DNA of 64,000 bases, taken from positions 1 through 64,000 of the forward strand of contig DYEX01000158.1 of NCBI GenBank assembly GCA_020725525.1, given 5' to 3'. Made by a program: the position numbers and the translations under genes. The first letter of the stretch is position 1. Each line of letters starts with the position of its first letter. The notes beneath the pieces were generated by a model. It was not told the origin of the DNA. It was given only the letters and a program-made list of their open reading frames with translations, and searched no databases. Origin of the DNA: Desulfovirgula sp. (GTDB taxonomy: Bacteria > Bacillota > Desulfotomaculia > Desulfotomaculales > Desulfovirgulaceae). Positions 14,838 through 24,962 of the stretch are shown here, in pieces.

Positions 14838-15161
14838 TTAGCGAATGAAATAATTCACAAGACCGTACAGGCAAAGGACGGTGGGGATGGTCAAAGTGAG
14901 CACGGGCAAGATGAGTTGCCAGCGGTTAAACCGGGCATCTTTTTCTGCCCGCACGGCGCGGGAAATTTCAATTTCCGCGAAGGAATGGCTCAACTTTTTT
15001 TCCCACGTTCCAAAAGGGGGCAGCCCCGGATGATCTGGTAGAGGCGAATTCCGGAGGGGTTCGTAAAGGTAGATGATGTTATGCCGGTGATGGTAGCCGG
15101 CGGGTAGCCTGGCGGACCGTTTTTTAGCCCGGTATTGATTGCCATTAACCGGCCAGGACAT
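14838..15161 (-). CDS. Hypothetical 107-aa protein with C-terminal membrane helix
   Basis: No family recognised. About 78 hydrophilic, His/Pro-rich residues are followed by one membrane helix (LILPVLTLTIPTVLCLYGLV). ATG 15161 follows GGGAGGCGAGGG. It lies 27 nt after the second TauE-type permease on the same strand, so it is probably its small partner, as the DUF1634-like gene is for the first permease. The lack of similarity in sequence between the two partners means this is only positional inference. Confidence 0.6.
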   Translation of the reverse strand: MSWPVNGNQYRAKKRSARLPAGYHHRHNIIYLYEPLRNSPLPDHPGLPPFGTWEKKLSHSFAEIEISRAVRAEKDARFNRWQLILPVLTLTIPTVLCLYGLVNYFIR

Positions 15162-15188
15162 CGCCCTCGCCTCCCTTCCTTAGTAACT

Positions 15189-16178
15189 TTATAGACTTTT
15201 AAAGCTTTGTGGCACGTTGCTGCGGGATAAAGCTTCATTCCAGCGCGCCTGGTAAAGGGTGATTAAGGTTAAGCCCAGCATGGTGACCAGGGCTGACCCA
15301 AACATGAGAGCGGTGGTATAAAGGGAGGCCAGGCCGGCCGCCCGGCTGCCAATCAAAACCGCGGCGGAGCTTAGCCCCCACCAGGCCAGGAAAATGCTTT
15401 TTTCCGGATTCTGGGGTTTGTACCGTTCGAGACGCCGCGCGTAAAGGTAACCGGTTAAATAGCCCGTGCAGAGACTGCCGAAAGTGAGCTCCGCTCCGGA
15501 AAAGGTGAACAGGTCGGAAAGGAAGATCACGGCAGCGAAGGCTCCCACCAGGTACAGGGTGAAAAAAGCGGTGGCGCGGGCCTGCTGGCGGGATAAACCC
15601 ATCAGGTACATCAGAAGTGGTTCCAGTACGGCCCGGGTGTTTAATCCGGCCAGGCCTGTGCAAAGGCCGATGGCTCCACTAACCAGGCTTACCCGGCCTA
15701 TGGTGATGAACCTTGGGGATGTCAGTCCCGGTGCCGTGAGGGGATACTTCCAGAACAGGCCTCCTGGAGGGAGTGGATTTTCATCCTCGTAGCCGAATTG
15801 GTGGTAGTGGCGATAACGGCTGGCAGCAATGAGAGCAGTGATCACGAAAATAGTGCTGAACAAAAAAATCAGGACTGCAGAACCTCCCGGCAGGACATTA
15901 AGCCGGGAGAGGAACTGCTTGCCGGTCACGATAAAGGGTAGGGATAATATCGCGATGGTCATGCCCACTCTTTTGTAGGCATGCCGGGTTATTTGCGGGT
16001 GGTATAATACCTTAAGATTACTGGCCGCGTTGAGGAAAATACCGCCGCCGACGGCGGCCGGTAAGGGCAGGCCGCTGGTGATCAGCGGGGGGATGATAAG
16101 CAGCTGGTAAGCGGGACCGCCAAAGCGGTACAGAAATCCTCCCGCAAAGCCGATCAGGAAGAAGACTGCCGGGATCAT
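15189..16178 (-). CDS. Second TauE/SafE-family permease
   Basis: 329-aa membrane protein with about eight hydrophobic helices and the family's two-half layout: LIGFAGGFLYRFGGPAYQLLIIPPLI at the start and GLCTGLAGLNTRAVLEPLLMYLMG near residue 180. It differs strongly from the first TauE protein at 13256, so it is not a recent duplicate. It has its own promoter (16261-16289) and a 75-nt leader; a 107-aa single-helix protein follows in the same operon. The transported anion is unknown. Confidence 0.82.
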   Translation of the reverse strand: MIPAVFFLIGFAGGFLYRFGGPAYQLLIIPPLITSGLPLPAAVGGGIFLNAASNLKVLYHPQITRHAYKRVGMTIAILSLPFIVTGKQFLSRLNVLPGGSAVLIFLFSTIFVITALIAASRYRHYHQFGYEDENPLPPGGLFWKYPLTAPGLTSPRFITIGRVSLVSGAIGLCTGLAGLNTRAVLEPLLMYLMGLSRQQARATAFFTLYLVGAFAAVIFLSDLFTFSGAELTFGSLCTGYLTGYLYARRLERYKPQNPEKSIFLAWWGLSSAAVLIGSRAAGLASLYTTALMFGSALVTMLGLTLITLYQARWNEALSRSNVPQSFKSL

Positions 16179-16260
16179 GTCATTACCCCCGGGTTGATGG
16201 CCAGGCTAAAAAATGACCAGGGCTGTGCATGTGATAACTAGCACATAACCTGTTGCTGGT

Positions 16261-16289
16261 ATAATAACATAAATACTTTTGTAGTGCAA
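16261..16289 (-). promoter_or_regulatory. Promoter of the second TauE-type operon
   Basis: Minus strand TTGCAC (16289-16284), 17-bp spacer, TATTAT (16266-16261). The rest of the 16.18-16.57 kb gap holds no gene that I can support; I see no clear plus-strand promoter for the oxidoreductase, only its AAGGAGG site. Confidence 0.7.
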
Positions 16290-16571
16290 GGGGGTAATAG
16301 GCTAAATTCGTGACATAATGTACAATATCGGAGGGCGGTTCACCGTCCACTCTCCTGTGGATGGTTTTAATAACTATGGCCGCAGACAAAATATCTGGGG
16401 AGTGATGATCTATGCCCGCGCCCAACCTGGGCCGGGGCAACTGATATACGGCCTCCCGCATTTTTCAGGATGTTATGAAGGAATTAAACCGCTGATAACG
16501 AATCTTACCGGTAATGTACTGAATTTTACTGCAGAAGAATAACCCGTTTTGTTCCAGAAGGAGGTTTTATA

Positions 16572-18608
16572 ATGAACACGCCGTTGCCGCCCTGCAGCAC
16601 CAATTGTCCGGTACATACCGATGTACCGGGTTACCTGGCCGCCATAGCGAGAGGGGATTATGAAAGGGCCGCCAAAATCATCCGGGCCAATAACCCTTTT
16701 GCCTCGGTATGTGGCTGGGTTTGTCCCCATCCCTGCGAAGACCATTGCCGGCGGGGACAGGTGGATGCCCCCCTGGCGGTACGGGCGTTGAAGAGGTTTG
16801 CCCTGGAAAAGGTCGGGCAACAAAATTCTTCGCCTGATCCTCCAGTTGGGCGGTCTCTTCCTTACCGGGTGGCCGTAGTGGGAGCGGGTCCGGCGGGGCT
16901 GACTGCAGCCTGGGATCTGGCCAGATCCGGCTATACCGTGACGGTATTCGAGCGGCAGCCCGAGGCGGGGGGACACTTTTACTCTTCCCTACCCACCTAT
17001 CGCCTGCCCCGTCAGGTAGTGAGGCAGGATGTGGGCCGCATCGCCGCCGCCGGCGTAGAAATACGTACCGGGGTGGAGATTGGAAGGGATATCACTTTAT
17101 CTGACCTGCACAGGGAGTATGATGCGGTAATCCTGGCCGTGGGCCTGTCTAAAAGCCGTGGTTTAAACCTTCCCGGGTTTGATCATTCCGATGTGTTGCT
17201 GGCCCTCCCTTTCCTGCAGGGGGCCAACCTGGGTCACCCGGTGAACATTAAAAAACGGGTAATTGTGATTGGAGGCGGGGATGTGGCCATGGATGTGGCC
17301 CGGACCGCCGTACGTCTGGGGGCTCAGGAGGTACGGGTGGTTTGTCTGGAATTTCGGGAGATTATGCCTGCCCACGCATGGGAAGTGGCGGAGGCCCTGG
17401 AGGAAGGGATCGAGCTCTGGCCGGGGTGGGGCCCTGTCCGGGTGCTGGTGGAGGAAGGACACATACGCGGTTTGGAAGTTAGAGGGGTTCAATCCGTTTT
17501 TGATGAGCGGGGTTGTTTTAACCCCACCTTTGATGAAACCAGGCTCTCTTTTGTTCCCGGTGATATGATTATTCAGGCAATTGGACAGTGTGCCGATCTA
17601 TCATGCCTGTCCGACAGCGCGGTGGCGGTGAATGAACGGGGCCAGCTTATCGTGAACCAGGATACCCTGGCTACCAGTGTGCCCGGAGTCTTTGCCTGCG
17701 GGGAGGTGGCCTGTGGTCCCGGTCCCGCCGTTGCAGCCGTGGCCAGCGGCCACCGGGTTGCTGCAACCGTGCGGGCTTACCTGGAGGGAGTTTCTCTTCC
17801 GGCGGACCGGACGGCCACCATTGGCCCGTTGCCGGACCGGGTACTCACCCGTTTGCCGTCCTTACCCAGGCAGGAAGTGCCCGTGCTCCCGGCCAGGCAA
17901 CGCCAGCATTCCTTTGTCCTGCAGGAACTACCATTTCCCCAGGTGCAGGCCCTGCGCGAAGCGGAACGCTGTCTGCGCTGTGGTTTGGGGGCGGAGGTGC
18001 TTAAGGAACGCTGTGCCGCCTGCCTGACCTGCTTGCGGGTTTGCCCCTACGGTGTGCCGGTAGTTGAAGGACGGGCAAGCATAGCCGTAGAGGCCTGTCA
18101 GGGTTGTGGCATATGTGCTGCGGCCTGTCCGGCCGGGGCTATTGTGATTAAAGGGTTGCCGGGAGAAGAAGTGGAGTCAATTTTAGAGGGAGAAAAAGGG
18201 CCGGCTATCAAGGTAGATTCCCTCACTGACCCCCCTCTTGCCGTCTTTGTTTGCCAGCGGGCCTATTTTCAGGGCCTGGCACCGGAACTGGTTACGGCGA
18301 CACCAGGGCTGGGACAGGTCCGGCTGGTTTCCCTGCCCACAGCCGGTGCCCTGGATCCCCGCTGGTTGCTCAAAGCGCTGGAGGAGGGGGCTCTGGGTGT
18401 GGCGGTGATTACATGTGGGGATAATAACTGCCGTCATGCCGGTGGGGCTGCCCGGGTAGAAAAACAGCTAAAGCGTTTCCGGGAACTTTTCGCGGAAATG
18501 GGCTACGAGCCGTTCCGTTTGCAGTGGCATTCTCTGGGTGCCAGTGGTGATCCTCTGGCCTGGCTCAGTGAATTTGGCCGGGGCCTTGTGCGGGCAAATA
18601 AATCCTGA
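16572..18608 (+). CDS. GltD-like FAD/NAD(P) oxidoreductase with 2[4Fe-4S] and MvhD-like C-terminal domain
   Basis: Multidomain cytoplasmic electron-transfer protein. Residues 1-80 form the Cys-rich Fe-S domain of GltD/NfnB-type proteins (CSTNCPVH, CGWVCPHPCEDHC). FAD binding VVGAGPAGLTAAWDL lies near 97, NAD(P) binding VIVIGGGDVAMDVA near 233 and the FAD-closing FACGEVACGPGPAV near 375. Two 4Fe-4S motifs (CAACLTCLRVCPYG, CQGCGICAAACPAG) lie near 480-520, and an MvhD-like domain covers about 550-665. In MvhD the first cluster ligands are usually C-x-x-C; here one reads CQRAY, so this domain may lack its cluster. Such fusions often pass electrons to Hdr-type complexes; none is adjacent. The last 44 nt overlap the convergent kinase gene. 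Confidence 0.88.
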   Translation: MNTPLPPCSTNCPVHTDVPGYLAAIARGDYERAAKIIRANNPFASVCGWVCPHPCEDHCRRGQVDAPLAVRALKRFALEKVGQQNSSPDPPVGRSLPYRVAVVGAGPAGLTAAWDLARSGYTVTVFERQPEAGGHFYSSLPTYRLPRQVVRQDVGRIAAAGVEIRTGVEIGRDITLSDLHREYDAVILAVGLSKSRGLNLPGFDHSDVLLALPFLQGANLGHPVNIKKRVIVIGGGDVAMDVARTAVRLGAQEVRVVCLEFREIMPAHAWEVAEALEEGIELWPGWGPVRVLVEEGHIRGLEVRGVQSVFDERGCFNPTFDETRLSFVPGDMIIQAIGQCADLSCLSDSAVAVNERGQLIVNQDTLATSVPGVFACGEVACGPGPAVAAVASGHRVAATVRAYLEGVSLPADRTATIGPLPDRVLTRLPSLPRQEVPVLPARQRQHSFVLQELPFPQVQALREAERCLRCGLGAEVLKERCAACLTCLRVCPYGVPVVEGRASIAVEACQGCGICAAACPAGAIVIKGLPGEEVESILEGEKGPAIKVDSLTDPPLAVFVCQRAYFQGLAPELVTATPGLGQVRLVSLPTAGALDPRWLLKALEEGALGVAVITCGDNNCRHAGGAARVEKQLKRFRELFAEMGYEPFRLQWHSLGASGDPLAWLSEFGRGLVRANKS

Positions 18609-20238
18609 ATTCGCTGCCGGCTTCTTCTTCACTGCTTACCTCAATCCTTCCGCCGTGGTTCTCGATGATGCGGTAGGAAATGGTTAGTCCCAGGCCGGTT
18701 CCGGCACCCTTGGTGGTGAAAAAGGGTGTGCCCAGCCTGGATAATACCTCCCTGGACATACCGTGACCCGTATCCCGTACCACCAGCATGATTTCATTGG
18801 ATTCGGCCAGCCAGCGGGATGTCAAGGTAAGTATTCTCTGTGGCCGTTCTTCCATTGCCTGCAGGGCGTTATGTATTAAATGCAGCAGTACCTGTTTGAG
18901 CTGGTCCGGTTGGGCAATGATGGAGGGTAATTCCGGAGCAAGATCCCGGACCAGCTCCACCTCGGTCAACAGGCACTGGCTTTCCACAAAAGGCAAGAGT
19001 TCATTGATCAGGTGGTTCAGGTCCACCTTTTCCCCGTGGGCCGGGTGGGGGCGGGCCAGCAGGAGAAAGTTTCTGATGATTTCATTGGTACGATCCACTT
19101 CCTGGATGATTACATCCAGGTATTCTTTATTTCTGGCGTCTTTCAGGCGTTCACTCAGGAGCTGCGCAAATCCTTTTATGGAAGTAAGGGGGTTGCGCAA
19201 TTCGTGGGCCATGCCGGCGGCCATCTGGCCTACCACAACCAGCTTTTCCTGGTTGTGCTGGAGTTCCCGCTGGCGGTGCAGTTCAGTAATATCGTGAAAG
19301 ATTGTAACCGCACCACTGATCCGGCCGTGCCTGTCCCGCAGGACATCGGCGCTGGCCAGCAGGCAGAAATCCTTGCCGTTAAATTTATGCTGTACCTCCA
19401 GCGGTCCCACGGCTTCACCCCTTTCTAAAGCCTGGACGGTAACCATTTTTTTTCTGTCCAGGTGAGGGAAAATTTCCCACACGGGATGGCCCATGGCCCT
19501 GGCTCCCATCACTCCGGTTATCTGTTCTGCTGCCCGGTTGAACATGATCACCCGCCCGGCGGCGTCTACAACGATTACACCCCCCACCATGCGCTCTAAA
19601 ATGGCATCGGAGGTTTGTTTTAAGAGTTCGTACTTTACCTCAGTACTGATGTCCTGGATATAAATAATGGTTCCCTCCCGGCTATTGCCCTGCATGAAGG
19701 GGCTGGTTTCCAGGGCGAGGTGGATCTGTTCGCCGTTTTTAGCGATGATCTGGATTTCCCGCCACAGCAGGGGGGATCCGGGGTCTTCAGCAGGGGGACG
19801 GCTGGTTACCTTTTTTGCTTGCAGCAAATGTTGTACCTCCGCTAAATTCTTCCCTGCTATTTCTTCCCGCGTGTATCCCACCAGCCTTTCCCATGCCCGG
19901 TTGATATAGTTGACCCGATGTTCGTTATCAACGATCATAATGGCCATGGGGATGTTATCGAGAATAGCGTTGGTACAGTGTTGCTTCTGGCTTTTTGTTA
20001 TGCTTTCTTCCAGGGATGTTCGCCAGTTTCGCTTCATCAGGTTGTATTTGTACAGGCCAAAGGGTAGCACTACTGCGGTTAAAAGCAACAGGGTATGCCC
20101 CAGGACTACACTCAAAATTACTGCCTGTCCGGTATCCTGCCCGCCGGCAATTATCATATTAATATGAAAGTTCAAAGAGTAAAGCAAAATGACCAGGGTA
20201 ACGGCTGTCAAGACAAGGGGCCAGTTTCGCGCAAACAA
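18565..20238 (-). CDS. PAS-domain sensor histidine kinase
   Basis: Two N-terminal membrane helices (about 9-30 and 40-65) enclose a short outer loop. Two PAS domains follow (ILDNIPMAIMIVDNEHRVNY near 95 and ILERMVGGVIVVDAAGRVIM near 215). HisKA has MAHELRNPLTSIKGFAQLL, and the HATPase domain has HLIHNALQAM, DTGHGM and GTGLGLTI. The architecture resembles sporulation-type kinases and NtrB-like sensors of Clostridia. TTG 20238 is preceded by AAGGGTG. It has no response regulator partner beside it, so it is an orphan kinase, perhaps feeding Spo0A; that is inference. Confidence 0.9.
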   Translation of the reverse strand: MFARNWPLVLTAVTLVILLYSLNFHINMIIAGGQDTGQAVILSVVLGHTLLLLTAVVLPFGLYKYNLMKRNWRTSLEESITKSQKQHCTNAILDNIPMAIMIVDNEHRVNYINRAWERLVGYTREEIAGKNLAEVQHLLQAKKVTSRPPAEDPGSPLLWREIQIIAKNGEQIHLALETSPFMQGNSREGTIIYIQDISTEVKYELLKQTSDAILERMVGGVIVVDAAGRVIMFNRAAEQITGVMGARAMGHPVWEIFPHLDRKKMVTVQALERGEAVGPLEVQHKFNGKDFCLLASADVLRDRHGRISGAVTIFHDITELHRQRELQHNQEKLVVVGQMAAGMAHELRNPLTSIKGFAQLLSERLKDARNKEYLDVIIQEVDRTNEIIRNFLLLARPHPAHGEKVDLNHLINELLPFVESQCLLTEVELVRDLAPELPSIIAQPDQLKQVLLHLIHNALQAMEERPQRILTLTSRWLAESNEIMLVVRDTGHGMSREVLSRLGTPFFTTKGAGTGLGLTISYRIIENHGGRIEVSSEEEAGSEFRIYLPAQGPGQIH

Positions 20239-20371
20239 AATGTATTCACCCTTATGTAATAGCTTTTCAAAACCTAATTAATTCAACGTTTAGAACCATT
20301 TTCCTGCCCGGGATGACAAACTTTTCCTTAAAAATTAAAAAAGAACTGTTATTTTCTTTTTTTGTTACCTG

Positions 20372-20380
20372 TGTTATACT
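20372..20380 (+). promoter_or_regulatory. Extended -10 promoter of bpsA
   Basis: TGTTATACT (TGn-TATACT) lies within the small inverted repeat CCTGT-gttatact-ACAGG (20369-20386), about 40 nt before the TTG start. No convincing -35 element is seen. The repeat could be an operator. Confidence 0.55.
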
Positions 20381-20421
20381 ACAGGTTCGGTGGTAATTAA
20401 TTAACCGGCGGAGGTGGGATT

Positions 20422-21453
20422 TTGAACAGGACACAGAAACAGATTTTCCGTGCCCTGATGGCAAAATCCAGCACTTTCTGGCAATTAATCAGGGAACAGG
20501 ATGGACACCTGGCCCATTTTACCCGGGTATTGGAAGAAATGATGGCACAGGGTTTAATTCGCTGTGAAGATAATTATATTTACCTTACTGATAAGGGGAA
20601 AAAAGTGGCCGATGAACAGGGTTTATTCCCTCTGCAACCGCTGACCTGTCCCACCTGTGCAGGGAAAACCGTTACTCTCCAGGGCAGGTTTTTTCAAGTA
20701 CTGGAAGAGTTTAAGGATATTGCCCGTCAAAGGCCACCGGCTATTGCTGAATTTGATCAAGGGTATGTGGATACAATGAGCACCGTAGCCCGGGTAGCCA
20801 TCATGTATGAGCGGGGCGATCTGGAAAACCAGGATATTTTTCTTTTGGGCGATGACGATTTAACCAGCATTGCCATCGCCCTTACCGGTATGGCCAGGCG
20901 CATAACCGTTTTAGAGGTGGACGACCGGCTGGTTGAGTTTATTGATGCTCTGGCCAGGCAAAGAGGTTGGACCAATCTTTCTGTACAAAAGTATGATGTC
21001 CGCCAACCCCTTCCCCGGGAGTTACAGGGTCAGTATGACACTTTTTTGATTGATCCCGTGGAAACACTGCCGGGCATCAGCCTGTTTTTATCGCGCTGTG
21101 TTCTGTCTTTACGGGGCAAGGGTAGTGCCGGTTATTTCGGTTTAACTCACCTGGAAGCTTCCAGGGATAAATGGTATGCCATTCAAAAGTTAATCCTGGA
21201 GATGAATTTTGTAATTACGGATATTATCCACGATTTTCAGGAGTATGAACTGGAAAGAGAAGGGTTTGTGACCAAAAACTATCCCCTTGTTAACCAGGCC
21301 TTCGGCCGGCCGCCCGTACCGGATATTAACTGGTATACCTCGAACTTTTTTCGGTTGGAAGCTGTAGGAAAGCCGCGGGTTCCGGAAAACGGAAAAATTC
21401 CCGTCGGTCGAGAGTTATATTTTGATGATGAAGCTTATGCTACTTTGCCCTAG
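20422..21453 (+). CDS. bpsA: Branched-chain polyamine synthase (N4-bis(aminopropyl)spermidine synthase, DUF43)
   Basis: Adds aminopropyl groups from decarboxylated S-adenosylmethionine to spermidine to make the branched polyamines that thermophiles use to protect nucleic acids and ribosomes. A winged-helix domain is at residues 1-68, a CPTC knuckle near 76 and the family's catalytic GDDD motif at 143-146 (LLGDDDLTSIA), within a Rossmann-type fold. Length 343 aa is normal. TTG 20422 follows GGAGGTGGG. It has its own promoter; the rpsB operon promoter follows. This gene is the best hint in the window that the host is thermophilic. Confidence 0.88.
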   Translation: MNRTQKQIFRALMAKSSTFWQLIREQDGHLAHFTRVLEEMMAQGLIRCEDNYIYLTDKGKKVADEQGLFPLQPLTCPTCAGKTVTLQGRFFQVLEEFKDIARQRPPAIAEFDQGYVDTMSTVARVAIMYERGDLENQDIFLLGDDDLTSIAIALTGMARRITVLEVDDRLVEFIDALARQRGWTNLSVQKYDVRQPLPRELQGQYDTFLIDPVETLPGISLFLSRCVLSLRGKGSAGYFGLTHLEASRDKWYAIQKLILEMNFVITDIIHDFQEYELEREGFVTKNYPLVNQAFGRPPVPDINWYTSNFFRLEAVGKPRVPENGKIPVGRELYFDDEAYATLP

Positions 21454-21462
21454 TGCTCTACC

Positions 21463-21491
21463 TTGCATACGCGGATAGTTTGTGTTAGAAT
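21463..21491 (+). promoter_or_regulatory. Promoter of the rpsB-tsf operon
   Basis: TTGCAT (21463-21468), 17-bp spacer, TAGAAT (21486-21491). It lies about 120 nt before the rpsB start, leaving a structured leader. Confidence 0.75.
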
Positions 21492-21499
21492 ACATGCTG

Positions 21500-21600
21500 G
21501 TGTGGATTACACACGCCGCCGGATTTCTACAGGGGTGCCCCGTCAGGGGTTTTGTAGAAAGATGAGGGTGGCGGAGGATACAAAACCAGCAGGGGAGGAG
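21500..21600 (+). promoter_or_regulatory. Structured rpsB leader RNA (possible S2 autoregulation site)
   Basis: TTTCTACAGGGG and TTTTGTAGAAA (21526-21560) form a stem whose loop holds GTGCCCCGTCA. Outer GCCGCC/GGTGGCGG segments can pair around it. A compact nested hairpin just before a ribosomal protein gene suggests an S2-binding leader; the family match was not testable here. Confidence 0.45.
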
Positions 21601-21610
21601 GTGTGTTTGG

Positions 21611-22315
21611 GTGGCGATCATTTCCATGAAGCAACTCCTGGAGGCCGGGGTGCATTTCGGGCACCAGACCCGGCGGTGGAATCCCAAAATGGCTCCTTAT
21701 ATTTTTACCGACCGGAACGGTATTTATATTATTGATTTGCAAAAAACCGTTCGTAAGATAGAAGAAGCCTATAACTTTGTGCGGAATCTTGCCGCCGACG
21801 GGGGGACCATTCTTTTTGTGGGTACTAAAAAGCAGGCCCAGGAGTCGGTGAAGGAAGAAGCCGAACGGTGCGGGATGTTTTACGTGAACCAGCGCTGGCT
21901 TGGCGGCATGTTGACCAATTTCCAGACCATTCGCCGGCGCATCGAACGCCTGCATGAACTGGAGCGTATGGAGGCTGACGGGACTCTGGCCGTCCTGCCG
22001 AAGAAGGAAGTGGCCGAGCTCTTGCATGAAAAGGAAAGGCTGCAGAAGTTTCTCGGCGGCATTAAGAATATGCGCAAATTACCTGATGCCCTTTTTATCA
22101 TTGATCCCCGCAAGGAGCGCATTGCGGTGGCCGAGGCCCGTAAGCTCAGGATACCGATTGTGGCCATTGTGGATACCAACTGCGATCCCGACGAAATCGA
22201 TTATGTAATTCCCGGAAACGACGATGCTATAAGGGCAGTCCGCTTGCTCACCAGCAAAATTGCCGATGCCGTTTTAGAGGGGCGGCAGGGTGAGCAGGTT
22301 GCGGCAGCGCAATAA
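21611..22315 (+). CDS. rpsB: Ribosomal protein S2
   Basis: Small-subunit protein S2, needed for late 30S assembly and mRNA docking. It begins [27 protein letters not shown], the classic S2 start. It contains [29 protein letters not shown] and ends with [22 protein letters not shown], all conserved. It is 234 aa, as in Bacillus. GTG 21611 follows GGGAGGAGGTG. It is the first gene of rpsB-tsf-pyrH-frr, and a partial terminator sits between it and tsf, which would lower tsf expression. Confidence 0.98.
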   Translation: MAIISMKQLLEAGVHFGHQTRRWNPKMAPYIFTDRNGIYIIDLQKTVRKIEEAYNFVRNLAADGGTILFVGTKKQAQESVKEEAERCGMFYVNQRWLGGMLTNFQTIRRRIERLHELERMEADGTLAVLPKKEVAELLHEKERLQKFLGGIKNMRKLPDALFIIDPRKERIAVAEARKLRIPIVAIVDTNCDPDEIDYVIPGNDDAIRAVRLLTSKIADAVLEGRQGEQVAAAQ

Positions 22316-22330
22316 TGGTAGAGGTTTGGT

Positions 22331-22378
22331 GGGGGCCCCGCAAGAAGTATTACTTACGGGGAACCCCTGCTTTTTTCT
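22331..22378 (+). terminator. Nested hairpin terminator or attenuator between rpsB and tsf
   Basis: Inner stem CCCCG/CGGGG (22336-22340 with 22357-22361), outer GGGG/CCCC, then TGCTTTTTTC. Because tsf follows in the same operon, it probably tunes the S2 to EF-Ts ratio rather than ending all transcripts. Confidence 0.65.
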
Positions 22379-22463
22379 ATATCTCCTTGTTTAGTGAGAT
22401 TACATAATGGAGATAATACTTTAGAGGAAAAACCTGGGATAAAAAGGAGGCAGGACAAAAACT

Positions 22464-24482
<2,019 letters not shown>

Positions 24483-24489
24483 TACGGTC

Positions 24490-24705
24490 ATGGTCAAGAG
24501 TGAGCAAATACCGGATGTGCTGGCTTTAGAGGCAGAAGAAGCGCTCTTAATCTGTGCCAGGTTGGGCTGGCAGGTTCAGGTGGAAACAACAGCTTCTCCC
24601 CGGGGTAACCCCAGGGGGCCACAGCGCGTGGTTCGCTTCACCGTCATTGCCCCCAAAACGGGTGTATTGACGGTGGCGCGGGAAGATGTGGGAAAGGAGG
24701 TGTAG
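24490..24705 (+). CDS. Hypothetical 71-aa protein between frr and ferredoxin
   Basis: Short soluble protein starting 8 nt after frr; the pattern ALEAEEALLICARLGWQVQVETTASPRG...QRVVRFTVI suggests one helix plus a beta sheet of three strands. It resembles PASTA-like small domains in outline (helix with 'A...L...GW.V' then strands), but this is a guess. It ends 3 nt before the ferredoxin start, so the two are coupled. No known function. Confidence 0.65.
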   Translation: MVKSEQIPDVLALEAEEALLICARLGWQVQVETTASPRGNPRGPQRVVRFTVIAPKTGVLTVAREDVGKEV

Positions 24706-24876
<171 letters not shown>

Positions 24877-24883
24877 TGGATCA

Positions 24884-24912
24884 AACCCCCTCTTCCGGAG
24901 GGGGTTGTTTTA
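24884..24912 (+). terminator. Terminator after the ferredoxin gene
   Basis: 8-bp stem AACCCCCT/AGGGGGTT (24884-24891 with 24899-24906) followed by GTTTTAG. It separates the rpsB-frr unit from uppS. Confidence 0.82.
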
Positions 24913-24962
24913 GTAAATATAGTTGTAATATCTAAAAGGTCAGGTAAGAGGGGGAGGGCCCT

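Noticed and set aside
15207-15222. TGGCACGTTGCTGC as a sigma-54 promoter
   Set aside because: Spacing is one base short and it lies inside the coding part of the second TauE gene.
16318-16542. 74-codon plus-strand frame before the GltD-like gene
   Set aside because: No ribosome site, no recognisable pattern, and it lies in a gap with promoter-like base composition.
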